NCBI GenBank assembly: GCA_950106755.1
Contig: OX467089.1
Location: forward strand, 26,889,345 to 26,953,344
From: Climacium dendroides
Lineage: Eukaryota > Streptophyta > Bryopsida > Hypnales > Climaciaceae
Direction of reading: 5' to 3'
Length of the DNA stretch: 64,000 nt
How positions within the stretch are numbered: position 1 is the stretch's first letter; the number at the start of each line of letters is the position of its first letter. This document shows positions 47,325-58,189 of the stretch, piece after piece. A program made the translations under genes and the position numbers. The notes under the pieces are model-generated. The model saw only the letters and a list, made by a program, of their open reading frames with translations. It was not told the origin of the DNA and searched no databases.

Positions 47325-49852
47325 ATGGTTTTTGTCCAGGGTCCAGTCGTGGCGCAGTCACTTCAGGATGAACAAGCTTTCGCCAACTTGGACAACGAGT
47401 CGCTATTTAGTTATTTTGAGAAGCCTGCAACATTACTGCAACCTGGAGGACGTGATCCAAGCTCTGATGGCCATGGGATGAAAACTTCTGGTAGGCGGCA
47501 CTCAGCTCACTCCAAGCGTGCTTCATCAAAGAATGCGTGGGTGCCATCGAAAAACTATGCTTCCGAGCAAAAACGAAGGAAGAAACTCAACAGTAGCCTG
47601 CTGGAATTGCGGTCCTTGGTTCCGAAAATCACCAAGGTTTGTAGTCCAGGTGTGCTGGTGCTTTCTTGTGGGATTTTTCACTGAATGGCAGGGACTTGAC
47701 AAGCTAACTTAGTTCAACTGCAAATTAGGTTGTTCGAAGCACTGAAGGGTATTTGGAGGTGACTGAACTCCGAAAGACCGAGGATTCGTGGTTGAAAATG
47801 ACTAATTTGATTGTGAAAAAATAAACTTTAGGTGCGGCCAAACCGGGGGCCAAATTTTTGTAACCCAAATCAGTGAAGAACAGTCTGTGTAGGTCAAAAA
47901 ATGGATAGAATTGGACAAAAGAAACTCTCCGAAGGACCCACTCAAAGCTGGCAAAAAATCCGAAGATCCAAAACCAAGGAAATATCCTAACCCTGAGAGG
48001 GAGAAAATAAACCTCACCCCGATGGAAGATTGAGATTGGAGGAGAATACAGTGCAGTGCAGTTATTTTGACTCCTTGATTTTGAGGTTACTTTGTTCTTT
48101 TTTAAGGAGCAAGATATTCCCCCTTTCCAATTCAGATATTAACAGTCATAATTAAGTTGTGTTTGCGTCACATTCATGAACGTGTTGCGTGTTTAGTCTT
48201 TTTTTTTTGGGTAGAAACCTTGCTTCAAGTAGTTCTGCTTAACAAACGTTGCATATGAATAACGATTTCTTGACTGAACTGAAGTAAGAAATGAAACCTG
48301 GGTGAAGGAGAGGAGCGGAATTTAGCTGGATTTTTTCTGTGTGCTGCAACAGATGGACAAGGCGTCGATAATTGGAGATACTATTACACACTTGAAGGAG
48401 TTGGAACGGGAAATTGAGGAGCTGGAGAAGACATTGGAGGTTCCACAGTCTAGCTGCTCACAGGACTCGGATGAACCTCAACGTTACCAAGTAGATGGAC
48501 TTGAACGTTCCCAAGTTTCTGTGTTGTCGTCAAATCCCAGTGGAGAGGAAGACGATGAACGTTGCAGAAACTCAGTGAAGTCATCTTTAAACCAGTTCTC
48601 ATGTGTACCAGCCGGCGGTTTTGTTGTTATTGTAGTACACGCAATGCACTTTGTGATCATACCGTTGCTTCTTAACTGTAAGTAAATAAAATCTTTACAC
48701 GTACAATGAACTGTCATCAATTGTGAAAACAGAGCCTTTCACAGGAGTCAGAGATCCAAAATATTCATCTATGGAATTTTGAAGTAGTCCATAGTCAATG
48801 TCCAGTGACGAACTGACGATAGAATACTACGATACTACGATAACACTAGGACAGGAATCTGGACACATTCAAAAGGACATCTGCCAAATTTCCATTGGGG
48901 ATTTTTCTCCTATATTTTTATGAGAAATATAACACGTTAAAGTCAAAGAAAGGGGTCTACAGATAGCGTCCAAAATTAAAGCTGTTGTTTTGTTTTAAGC
49001 ACGCATGGTACTTACAAACCGGAATTTTGCTTCCTGTTCCTCTGTGCAGATTAAGGTTGCAATTATGAAGGTTGAGGACGAGATTTACAAGCTGACCATA
49101 ACTTGCCAACTGCATGAGATTTCGCTGTTACAAGTCAGTCGAGCCATTGAAGGCCATATGATAGATATTGTTTGTTCCAGCTTCTCCACGGCAACTGCGT
49201 CCTGCAGCACCACTGCTATCTGTGTTTTCATTGTCAAGGTAATAATATACTGGCTGCTCTATTGTTTCGGCATGATTCCTCCATTGTTAGTAAATAAATG
49301 ACCCATTTCCATTTTCTTACCTTTGATGATTTATTTTAATTTCGTTAAATTGGCAAGATTCTGGCTCCAAAAATTGTGACATATGTATGATTGTCACAAA
49401 GGTCTAAAATTTAGTAAAAGAGTATGGATTTCTGTTTCTGAATGCAAGTTGAAGTATTGGAATTGACTGCCAGTTCAATGAAATCGATGTTAATTCCTAC
49501 AGATGTGGAGCAGTCAGTTTTGGTCATTAGGGCATTTACGGGTTTAGATTATAAACTTCAATTTTGTTAATTTGGCCGCACTTTCGAGGCGGCCAAAATT
49601 GTAATTCTTTGCTTGTGAGCCCTAGTTTTTATAGCTTCGTGTGGATTGGGTTCACAGTTTTTGGTGCTGGAATCACGCTAATTTAACAAAATTGATGCTC
49701 ATGTCTTTTGTATTACAAAATTTAAGGTGGGACAAGAAGTTTGACAGTCTGCGAGACTGCAGATGTGCAGTTGGACGAGCATGGCGTTGAAGGATCTGGA
49801 GTTGAACATCCTTGAGCTGTTGATGAGCATCAATGAACCAATGCGCAGATGA
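47325..49852 (+). CDS. bHLH transcription factor gene B, paralogue of gene A, four exons
   Basis: Exons: 47325-47636, 48353-about 48604, 49050-49238, 49763-49852 (about 280 residues). The start CACCATGG is the first ATG after an in-frame TAG. Residues 75-104 are SKNYASEQKRRKKLN plus helix 1; helix 2 begins MDKASIIGDTITHLKELER. Exons 3-4 are ACT-like (YKLTITC, ISLLQVSRAIEG, FIVK, then ALKDLELNILELL). Donors: AAG/GTTTGT and AAG/GTAATA; acceptors: CAACAG, GTGCAG, CTGCAG. The end of exon 2 is uncertain: TGT/GTACCA keeps phase 0, while a stronger GTAAGT at 48679 does not. Exon 3 could also start 6 bp later, matching gene A exactly. It is much shorter than gene A because the disordered N-terminus is nearly absent. 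Gln replaces the conserved Arg at basic position 10, so DNA binding may be altered. Confidence 0.82.
49336..49492. mobile_element. Foldback element of the AATTTCATTAAAATGGCG family, in intron 3 of gene B
   Basis: AATTTCGTTAAATTGGC at the left mirrors GCCAGTTCAATGAAAT at the right. The inner CCAAAAATTGTGACATATG and CACAAAGGTCTAAA are shared with the copy in gene A intron 1. Confidence 0.7.
49551..49700. mobile_element. Foldback element, same family, diverged, in intron 3 of gene B
   Basis: TTCAATTTTGTTAATTTGGC and GCTAATTTAACAAAATTGAT are inverses about 150 bp apart. It lies 60 bp left of the last exon of gene B. Confidence 0.6.
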
Positions 49853-49898
49853 AGTTCATTTTCAGAAGGACAAATCAAACCTCAGAGAGTATTATTTA

Positions 49899-50066
49899 TT
49901 GTCAATTTCATTAAATTGGCGCAATTCCAGGCTCCAAAAATTGTGACATTCATCTGCACAAAGAGCTCTGACAACTAGGACTGGAATAGATCTAATATTC
50001 TGGCCACGAACCTTGAAAAGTGCCAAAGCCATGGAATTCTGCCAATTTAACGAATTTCACCTTGTA
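49899..50066. mobile_element. Foldback element, same family, 47 bp after the stop codon of gene B
   Basis: GTCAATTTCATTAAATTGGC mirrors GCCAATTTAACGAATTTCAC; the inner CCAAAAATTGTGACATTCAT and CACAAAG are conserved. It probably lies in the 3' untranslated region or poly(A) zone of gene B. Confidence 0.75.
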
Positions 50067-50428
50067 TATAGTTGCCGTACTTCCTAGTATTTATACATGA
50101 CCATTTCAAAGTTCCATGTCTTGTATTGTATATCAAAATTCAAAATTCAAGTCTTGCATAATAGACCCAAATTCATGTCTACCCCACCTTGAGAGCTGAA
50201 AGTGGATTGTGAATCTGATTATATGATCCACGTAGATCCTGAGATTTAGATTAGAGTAATGTTCATTGTTCATAATCCTGACTAAAAAGTTAGCAGGTTT
50301 CAGATTTTAATCGTTATACTGCAAAAAAGAATAATACAACCAATGCCCTGCTGGAGGAGGTTTTATGAATTGGAAGAATAGCCGGCTGTGGTGATTTTGA
50401 GAAGGCTGCAGTCATTTGGAGGATGTCA

Positions 50429-50747
50429 AAGGTAGGAGGTAGGAGCTGGAAATTGATTTGGGGAGGTTAAGCTTCATGTAAGCTTCATGAAATTTCAGTA
50501 AATTTTCTTGAAAGCCAAATGAAATTGGCATCTAACCCAAGTTGTTTCATGTTTTTTTAAAACTTTATGGAATTAGTTATGAATTTTTGAAGTTGAAACC
50601 CAATGATCACTTAAAGTTTTCCCCTCCTAAAATATACACTTTTTATACATTGTCAAAGCAATGAAAAAGAAAAACGCACAAATAGTGTACATTTAAGGCC
50701 AAGTGGATGTTTTTAGAGCCTAAGCGCTTAATGGATGTCCTACCTTA
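50429..50747 (-). repeat. Dispersed foldback repeat, copy 3, reversed
   Basis: On the minus strand it runs AAGGTAGGAC.., TAGGCTCTAAA, a decayed stem, GGAATTAGTTAT-like tail, CCAAGTTGTTTCATG, and ends near CTCCTACCTTTG. That is the same order as copies 1 and 2. The ends AAGGTAGGA / TCCTACCTT form a short inverted repeat. Confidence 0.7.
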
Positions 50748-50749
50748 GT

Positions 50750-51833
50750 TGTAGCTCAAAGTATTTTGAAAGAGGTTGCAAATAAGAGGAAAATAATTAG
50801 GTTTCAAATAGAAACAAACTAGGTGTAGTTTATTATGTTGTTGAAGTGTGAAGGTATTCTAGAGATGAGGAATAATTGTTGTTGATGGTTGTTTTTGAGA
50901 ATATACTTGTTTAAGGTAAACCAACCTATGACAAGTAAAATGATTACTTTGCCTTCTAGGCATTGTTGAAAAATATTTTTTTTCCCATATAAAGACAAAT
51001 TTGAGAAATAAGAAGAGCAATAGAAATTTTATTTTTATTTTGACAAAGTTTGAATTTGTTATGAATTTTTGAAGTGTGTTGTCCAATTAACCCAAAAGAG
51101 TCTTTAAACTACCCCAAGACCTACAAAAATGTATCCATAATGGTCATCTTATTTATTTAAAGTAGTCAAAATTCACAATATTTCCTAACATGAACACACC
51201 ATAAAGGCCTAAAAAATTTACATCATGTAATGAATTTGCATTCAAAAGTTGGAAGTTCCTATTGCATTTAGTAATCACTTCATCACCATCATTCAAGACA
51301 TTGATTGTAACCATTAACTCAACCCAACTAATGTCATTTATTGAAAAAAGTTTACCATGGGTTGATGCAAAGCTTTAATTGGCCATTCTCCAAATGTTTG
51401 TGATGGTTCTTTTGTCTAGTTTGGGTTGATGTACCTTTTATTGCCATCAAGGGTAGTTGGATGAACACTTGTTTGAATCTATTTGTATGATAGGCATGGA
51501 AAAAGCTTTTACTTACAATTCTTTCATTACTAGACCTATTAGTCGAGTTCAATATTCCCTACCTAATATTTAACTCAAGTTTTAAAATGTGAATCGAGAA
51601 ATGCCTTAAAATAAAAAGATTCATTTTTTCCATATAATTTTTCCTTAAAAACAATATCTCAAAAATTCTAGCATCTATTTTACGAAACATTTATTGATGA
51701 CACAAACCACCAAAGATGTTAGTTTAGACATTAGATTACAGGGCTTAGGGTCCCTAATAAGAATAGATTTTTAATTTTTTTTTAAATTAATTAATTAATT
51801 ATAAAGAAACATGTAATGAATGGATGACAATTA
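50750..51833. other. AT-rich DNA, no recognised gene
   Basis: Nothing is recognised apart from an AATT-rich microsatellite at about 51784-51802. Confidence 0.35.
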
Positions 51834-51837
51834 AGGT

Positions 51838-52083
51838 ATGGAAAATTTCATTAAAATGGCGATTATTCCGTGAAAATGGCACAAAGGGGGATTGCAAAAT
51901 GGAAAAAATTCATAGAAAGATGGCACAGGGGTGAAGAAACATTAGAGTTGTGTTGCAATTTGGACTTGTTGGAAACAGAATTGACACGTCTATGAGGTTA
52001 ACATGCCAAGAAGCGATGTCGTATGTGCTCTTGACTTCTGCAAATGGCATGCAGAATATTTCCATTTTAATGAAATTCTCCAT
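51838..52083. mobile_element. Foldback element of the AATTTCATTAAAATGGCG family, with 4-bp duplication
   Basis: ATGGAAAATTTCATTAAAAT at the left mirrors ATTTTAATGAAATTCTCCAT at the right. The flanks are AGGT at 51834-51837 and 52084-52087. The interior differs from the copy at 35865, but ends and duplication length agree. Confidence 0.85.
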
Positions 52084-52513
52084 AGGTATAAGAACCTAAA
52101 ACTATTCATTTCACCCTACAAGAACGAGGTATCAAAAATCATCAAAACCTTAGATGAAATGAAGCATTATTTTGTTTTAGACTTCTTCTAGATGTTATCC
52201 ATCATCTTTTTTTTGGTTGTCAAGATTGAACTAATGTGTTTAGACAAAATCAAAACTACAATCCGGGATTATTTATTCCTTGTATGCAAATGAAAATCAT
52301 AAACATTAAAAATAAAAATTTGATTTTTTGAAATTTCTATTGAATTTTCAAAGTCAAGACTTGAAGAAACCTTAACATAGTATGGACACCGAGGATTGAA
52401 AATGTTTGATGAATGACATTCATGGGAATTGTAGAAGCTAAGAATACAACTATTCAAATATAATTATTTTTTATTGGATATCTTGGTGATAGGACTAGTC
52501 CTTCTTGGAATAA

Positions 52514-53706
52514 TCCCTAAAGTTCTGAGGCCTTCTCTTCATCAAAATAGATTCAAAACTACCATTTTTATTGTGACGAGCAAGAAACTTTAATAAGTTT
52601 TTTTTGTATATTCATTGCATATTCAACTATAGAATCTTGCACTATACTAGTATAAAAATGTGTGGGATAAATTTCAAGAGTTTTGACCTCATAGATTGCA
52701 AGATAATTGTATTTAAAGAGAAGAAAATATTTTTTTATACCTCGTGTCTAACTACATTATAGGACTTGGGTCTTAAATTTTTTTCAATGACTAATATTGA
52801 ATTTAAATTTTATTAAGTTGAAGAATTGAAATGAAAGTTTAGGATTAATTTTTATTAAACCACTTGATTTTCATTCTTCAATAACTTGTTAGATAAAACT
52901 TGTTAGTAAGTATGAGATTGAAGGAAAAACTAAATTGTTAATAGCTCAAAAATGGAATTGAAACACAATTATTTCAACATTGAGATTGTTAAGTAAGCAT
53001 ACTTAACCTTATCAAATTTTATTTTTGAAGTTTTGAAATTTGAGCTCAAGGGGGGATTCTATGTAGGGGTTTATACATCACATATGTCTAGGGTTTTTAA
53101 TTTGGGAGGTATTTTGATAAACCTGAAAAATTAAATAGTCCCTATTATTACCTAATTTTTAAATTTATGATGCTTTATGCCCCCTATGATTACTTAGAAT
53201 TTTAAAGGGGGGGGGGCTAGTTTTCAGCACCTTTACTTTGTTATAAGAAAAAAAAGTAAAGTGAAAAAAACAAATACAAAGATCATGTTTCAATTCCATT
53301 TTAGAACTATTAACAATTTAGTTTTTTTGTTCAATCTTAAATAATTGTTAAATAGAAGTAGGTTCAAGAATGAAAATCAAATGTTTTTTTCTTGAAATTT
53401 TTTCTTAGACTTGCAAATCAATTCTTTGACATAAAAGATTTTGAACTCAAAGTTTGTAGTGCAAAATGTTTCCACAAATGATGGTCAAAGACTTAGAGTC
53501 ATTTGAAATTGCAGGTCAAAATTTTAAAAAAAAAGTTCAACTTTGAATGCTAATATCTGCACGGTTGAAATTTATGAAATTTTTATCACATGATCCAAGA
53601 CAAGTGAAGTACAAAATTCTATTGTTAGATACTCTCTCTCTCTAGGATGAATGCAACAAAATTGGCGATTTTGGATGGTTTTTGAAAGAAAAATGGTCTT
53701 GGGCTT
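52514..53706. mobile_element. AT-rich foldback element with decayed TTAA-type ends
   Basis: The left end ATAATCCCTAAAGTTCTGAGG is related to TTAATCCTAAAGTTCCAAGG at 3690. The right end ..GGTCTTGGGCTTTTAA is its degenerate inverse. The two halves pair (TGAAGGAAAAACTAAATTG against CAATTTAGTTTTTTTG; AAATGGAATTGAAACA against TTTCAATTCCATTTT), making a hairpin of about 1.2 kb. A CT microsatellite is at 53631-53642. Confidence 0.55.
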
Positions 53707-53710
53707 TTAA

Positions 53711-54360
53711 AGATGAATTAGTATGGTCACTTGGTGCTTTGTGATTTTTATACAAGGTTTAGAACTAGTTGATATATTGATGGATGAAAAGAAAAATTTG
53801 CAAAAATGAAGATTTTATGTCTACATTTGTTAAAGTCCATAATTTATTTTGCCCCAAAGCCTCAAATTTGCATTACCCATCCTACTAGAGATTTCTAGAG
53901 GTTAATAAATAATGCACTCTAAAGTACTTACCTCCTAAAATTATTTCATGTTTAAAGGTCCAAAACTACTTCAAAATACTCATCCCTCAAGTAAGGTCAA
54001 AACCTTCATGATTATTTATTTTTGAACAAATCTAACCAATGGATCTTTTGGTTAATTTGTTCAAGTACATTATCCCCAAATTTTAGAGTGCATATCCTAC
54101 TACTCAGTGCAAGTTCATTGTGCCTAAACTTCAAAATGTAGGATTTTCTAGTCCTTTCGAAAGGTGAAGTTTTATCTTTCAAATTTTTTAGAAAACCCCC
54201 CAATGTGTTGTATAACTTGTGTATTTTAGTCCATAACAATAAAAAAAAATATAAAGTGGAAGGTATTACTAAATGAAAGATAAAACTAAGATGCTCATAA
54301 ATTTTGGAAGAATTTGAGAATTATTAGTCCCAATGGTAATAATAGTATAGTAAATAATAG
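53711..54360. other. AT-rich DNA, no recognised gene
   Basis: No coding exon was recognised. Confidence 0.35.
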
Positions 54361-54394
54361 CCCACGTGACATTTGGTTGTATCCAACCAGCGAA

Positions 54395-54585
54395 AAATCC
54401 AGCATGTTGGGGGAATTCGGCTCCGCCATTTGCAGCCCCCCCGCCGCGTTTTTATCCAGGACTGCCAGCTGGACTGCCAGCTGGAAGTCTGAGCTGTCAC
54501 CTCGGACCCGTTTCAAATCCTGCTCCTTCACGTGCTCCTCAGTGGACGAATATGGTTTCCACATTTGGACCATTCGGCCTATTCT
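54395..54585 (-). other. Isolated GC-rich island with short open frame
   Basis: About 190 bp of GC-rich, codon-like DNA sits in AT-rich surroundings. On the minus strand from ATG at 54573 it encodes VQMWKPYSSTEEHVKEQD.. then LAVQLAVLDKNAAGG before running into AT-rich sequence. I do not recognise the protein. It contains a 12-bp duplication (GACTGCCAGCTG). It could be a gene fragment carried in by a transposon, or an orphan exon. Confidence 0.35.
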
Positions 54586-54599
54586 GATGATTTTATTTT

Positions 54600-56112
54600 A
54601 AGGGAAGGTATATCACCTATTTCCGACAATGAACCCATTTGTACATTATAGGGTGACCTATTTTCCTTGAATGAAGGGAAATATGATGTGGTTCAGGACC
54701 AATTTTTTTTTTCCCATTTACTTTAGACAATGCACAAAGTGATCATCAGTGGAGTGATGAAGCTATTTGCGTCTACAATATGTGGATGAAATCTGCAATA
54801 TATGGATGACAAATTGTTCATTAATTCAAAATAGAGTGATATCTTCCCGAGATTTGATAGCATTTTGATAGCAATCCCATCCATTAAAAAGGAAAAATAT
54901 ATCACCGAATATTTCCTACAAAAAAATTGTATTGCTTTTTAATGAAAAATTTACTAAAAAAATACACCTTGGTTTAGCAAGCACATTGACACCTTTTGAT
55001 AACAAATTTTAATAGTTTTGTGCTTGAAATAGGTTTGACTGTACATTGAGAACAAGTTGGATTGTAATCTACACTTCCTTCATTTTTAGTAATTCCAAAC
55101 TTGATGAAAAAGTAGCAAAAGATATTGCTATCTTTGTTATTTCTATTCCTTGATTGGAGAAAATTATCCCCTGTCCATTGCTCAACTAGATATATACTAA
55201 AATGCTTATCATTGTTCAAAATAGGCAATATACATTATTCAAAGAAAGGATGGGATTTGTAGGTCAAATATAAAGATATTTCACTAATTGATATTATGAA
55301 GTTTTTAGAGTTTGATGAAAACAAGACAAAAAGCTTAAGCTCACCAACTATGTTTATATACCCAATGTCATCAAAACTAATTATTTACTCAAGGCTATAA
55401 TTTTTTATACTTGATGAATATTTTTATCAAGAACATAGATAACAAGACTATTTATAGGAGGGAATCTCTATAAATATAGTTCACTTGGTAAAAATATTCA
55501 TCATGAGTTAAATTTTATAGTATTTTTTAATTGCTTAATGTCAATGACACTAAATACAATTATCAGTGTAGTGAGGAAATAGACAATGACATTTCTAAGT
55601 CAAAACTACTTACGGTAGAATTGTTCATTATTACTAATAGGGGTAGTGACACCTCCAAAAAACAAATTTTCTTAAAGAATGTGAACTTTGTGAGAAAAAA
55701 AGGAGCCAAAGGCAAGTCATTTGGCATGAAGAAAGGTGTGACACCCCTTCTGAATGTGAAGATTTTCTTTGAGAGCAATATTCATTGTTGTAAAAGCTGC
55801 AATTGTCTCGCAAGCAATGTAGAAGGTAGGTGGCTTAGGTAGCACAGACCTTAGACAAAACTTTGTTGTAACAAAAGGGAAAAGCGTTATGTTTTGGTGA
55901 AAGTGAGCTTTGGAAGAGTGAGAAAATTTCTTCATTTGCGGAAGAAAAAAACAATACCTCTCAAACCTCGAAGATTGAAAGCTATAAAAAAAAAAAAATA
56001 GCGTCACATGTTCAATTTCCAATAATTGTCCAAGGGTCAGAGAAGGTGTGACTACCCGTAATGTATCTGAAAATTTGCTTCCAAAAGTATAAAGAAGTGA
56101 ATATATATCCCT
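54600..56112. other. AT-rich DNA, no recognised gene
   Basis: The open frame at 55531-55842 is unassigned, rich in Lys and Asn, and probably not a gene. Confidence 0.3.
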
Positions 56113-56662
56113 GGGGAGTGCACTCCCCCCTTTTTTTGATGTTAGCGTGCAAATAAAACTTTGGACCCCTATATGCTTTTTGAATTTTAAATAAACTTAA
56201 ATGGAAAAATATGAATAGATTTTTCTACTTTGAAAGTTTATATTTTGAATTATTGATATTTTTATTTGTTGATAATAATTAGTTATAAATTTTTGAAGTA
56301 AAAAGATACACTGTAGAACTAAAAAAAAACTTTCACACCCCTATATTATATAAGAAAAAATTGTTTAAAAAATGAGCAAAAAATTCTTAAAAATAACTCT
56401 CTATTGAAAGCTCATTTTGAGTTGAATATTGATGTAATGGTCATCTAAATGTGTTCTTTAAAAATATTTGAGTTAAAAAAACATGCCATTTTAGTGCATT
56501 TTTAACCTCTTGTAGAAGTCATTCCATATTTTATTTGAGTTTGAAATTTGGGGAGTAGAATCTTATAGTAAACAATGCTCAAAATTTGAAGATAAAATGT
56601 TATAGTTTATTAAAAACTATTTGTTTGCACGTGGTTTGTTGTAGTAGAACTAAGTGCACCCC
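56113..56662. repeat. 550-bp dispersed repeat, copy 2
   Basis: It parallels 2701-3251 from the GTGCACTCC end to the AAGTGCACCC end, in the same orientation. Small indels distinguish them (for example the loss of CATTAG near 56568). Confidence 0.75.
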
Positions 56663-56664
56663 CG

Positions 56665-57640
56665 AGCATATATCTAAACAAATGCCTTAAAAAATCTTGA
56701 ATACAAATAGATACTAATTAACTCATTGCTTAATCAATTTTTAATATTAGAAGTGTGGTAGATTGAAATTAGGGAATAGTTGGGAAAATCAATTGATAGA
56801 ACTTTGACCTCTTGTGACATTTGAATATCAAATAATAATGCCATTTTTGGATGTCACCTTAATTTTAACCATACTATATCTATGTATGACTATAAAAAAT
56901 AAAACCCTCAAAAATTAACTTAAAAGTTCCCATATAGAACTATGGTTCTTAAGGAATTGTGCTTGGTAATAACTAATCCAATTTAATATACTAGATAAGA
57001 TCTTTAGATTTTTTTATTTTAATTAGAAAATTAAGTAGAGATGACAATGTCTTCTTATATTTAAGGTGTTGCCTTTATTGACTTTAGTTGAATTTATTTT
57101 TTATAGATTCATTGGCATGATCGATCAAATTCTTTAAATTTGCGTGATTCGATGTGCCTTTGAAATTGTAGAATTTCAATCGTACAAAGCTCAAAAAACT
57201 ATGAACTATATGCATCTCTATCTATCTATGTATGTGAAGTTCTAGATGGACATTTAGAAAAGTGTCAATCTCTTGTATGGGAGAGAAGGCTAATAGTATT
57301 TTACCATTTTAATGAAATTGACATTGGATATCATTTTTTTTTAAGGACACAATCCTTGTAGAGGTGTATACAAAAAAAATATAGAATACTTTATAATACA
57401 ACTTCATTGTTCACCTAAATTTAATAAGCACTTGCCATTGCTAGAGGCTCTATCCCGCCACTATTAGAGTACACATGACCACGTAAACAAAATTCAAATC
57501 CTTCTCCACATAAATACAGAGACACGCATGTTTTGAAATTTGGCGTGGTTATTAAATGTCTTGTTAAGATTCACCTTCAAAAAACAAAATGCAAAAAGAT
57601 TTCTTTCAAACAAATTTTATCCTAATTTAAAGGCAACAAA
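56665..57640. other. AT-rich DNA, no recognised gene
   Basis: At 57303-57327 there is a solitary ACCATTTTAATGAAATTGAC, resembling one end of the foldback family. A TCTA microsatellite is near 57221-57232. Confidence 0.35.
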
Positions 57641-57641
57641 G

Positions 57642-58130
57642 CTAAAATCTAGTTAAAAATTCCTTGCGACCCTTCGTTGCATAGTGTAAAGTCCTCCTCA
57701 AAACTTTCTCCCATGTAGCTAGTCTGTCAATCGGCAAAGCCTTCTCCCCATCATTGCATGATTCGTATACGATGAGAATTGAAATGTTCATGGCATAAAG
57801 TAAAGGAACAATGCACATGCTCTTCAAGCCTGGATTTGCAACTTCACCTCCAGTGATTGTATCTTGTTGGAAGCTTGAAAGGAAATATGTATTACACAAC
57901 CGATTAGTTGCGCTAGCGGCGAATTGGTTATCGTACATAACCTATTATGTATATTACTCAAAGGTAGGCAAGTAGCTCGAATCGACTGGCATATTCAACT
58001 TTATCCTTTTATTGATCCACGTGCTTTGAACAGATCGATTTTCAACAAGACCCCAGTTGCAAATCGGGGAGTCAGAGTTCACGGAGCGAGTTCGCTGAAA
58101 ATATTGAGTGGATTCAAGAAGGAAAGTAAA
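57642..58130 (-). CDS. Possible small or partial gene of unknown function
   Basis: An ATG-initiated frame on the minus strand (57938-57642, 98 residues) has balanced codon composition. It contains VANPGLKSMCIVPLLYAM and GEKALPIDRLATWEKVLRR. The pattern loosely recalls the core of a GAF-type fold, but this is too weak to name. Upstream, 58104-57954 is open after an acceptor-like ATATTTTCAG and may be a preceding exon. It could be a decayed fragment. Confidence 0.3.
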
Positions 58131-58189
58131 AGAAACGAAAAAAATAAAATGTATATAGTGGGGAGTTCGGTTATCCAACGATCCAACCA

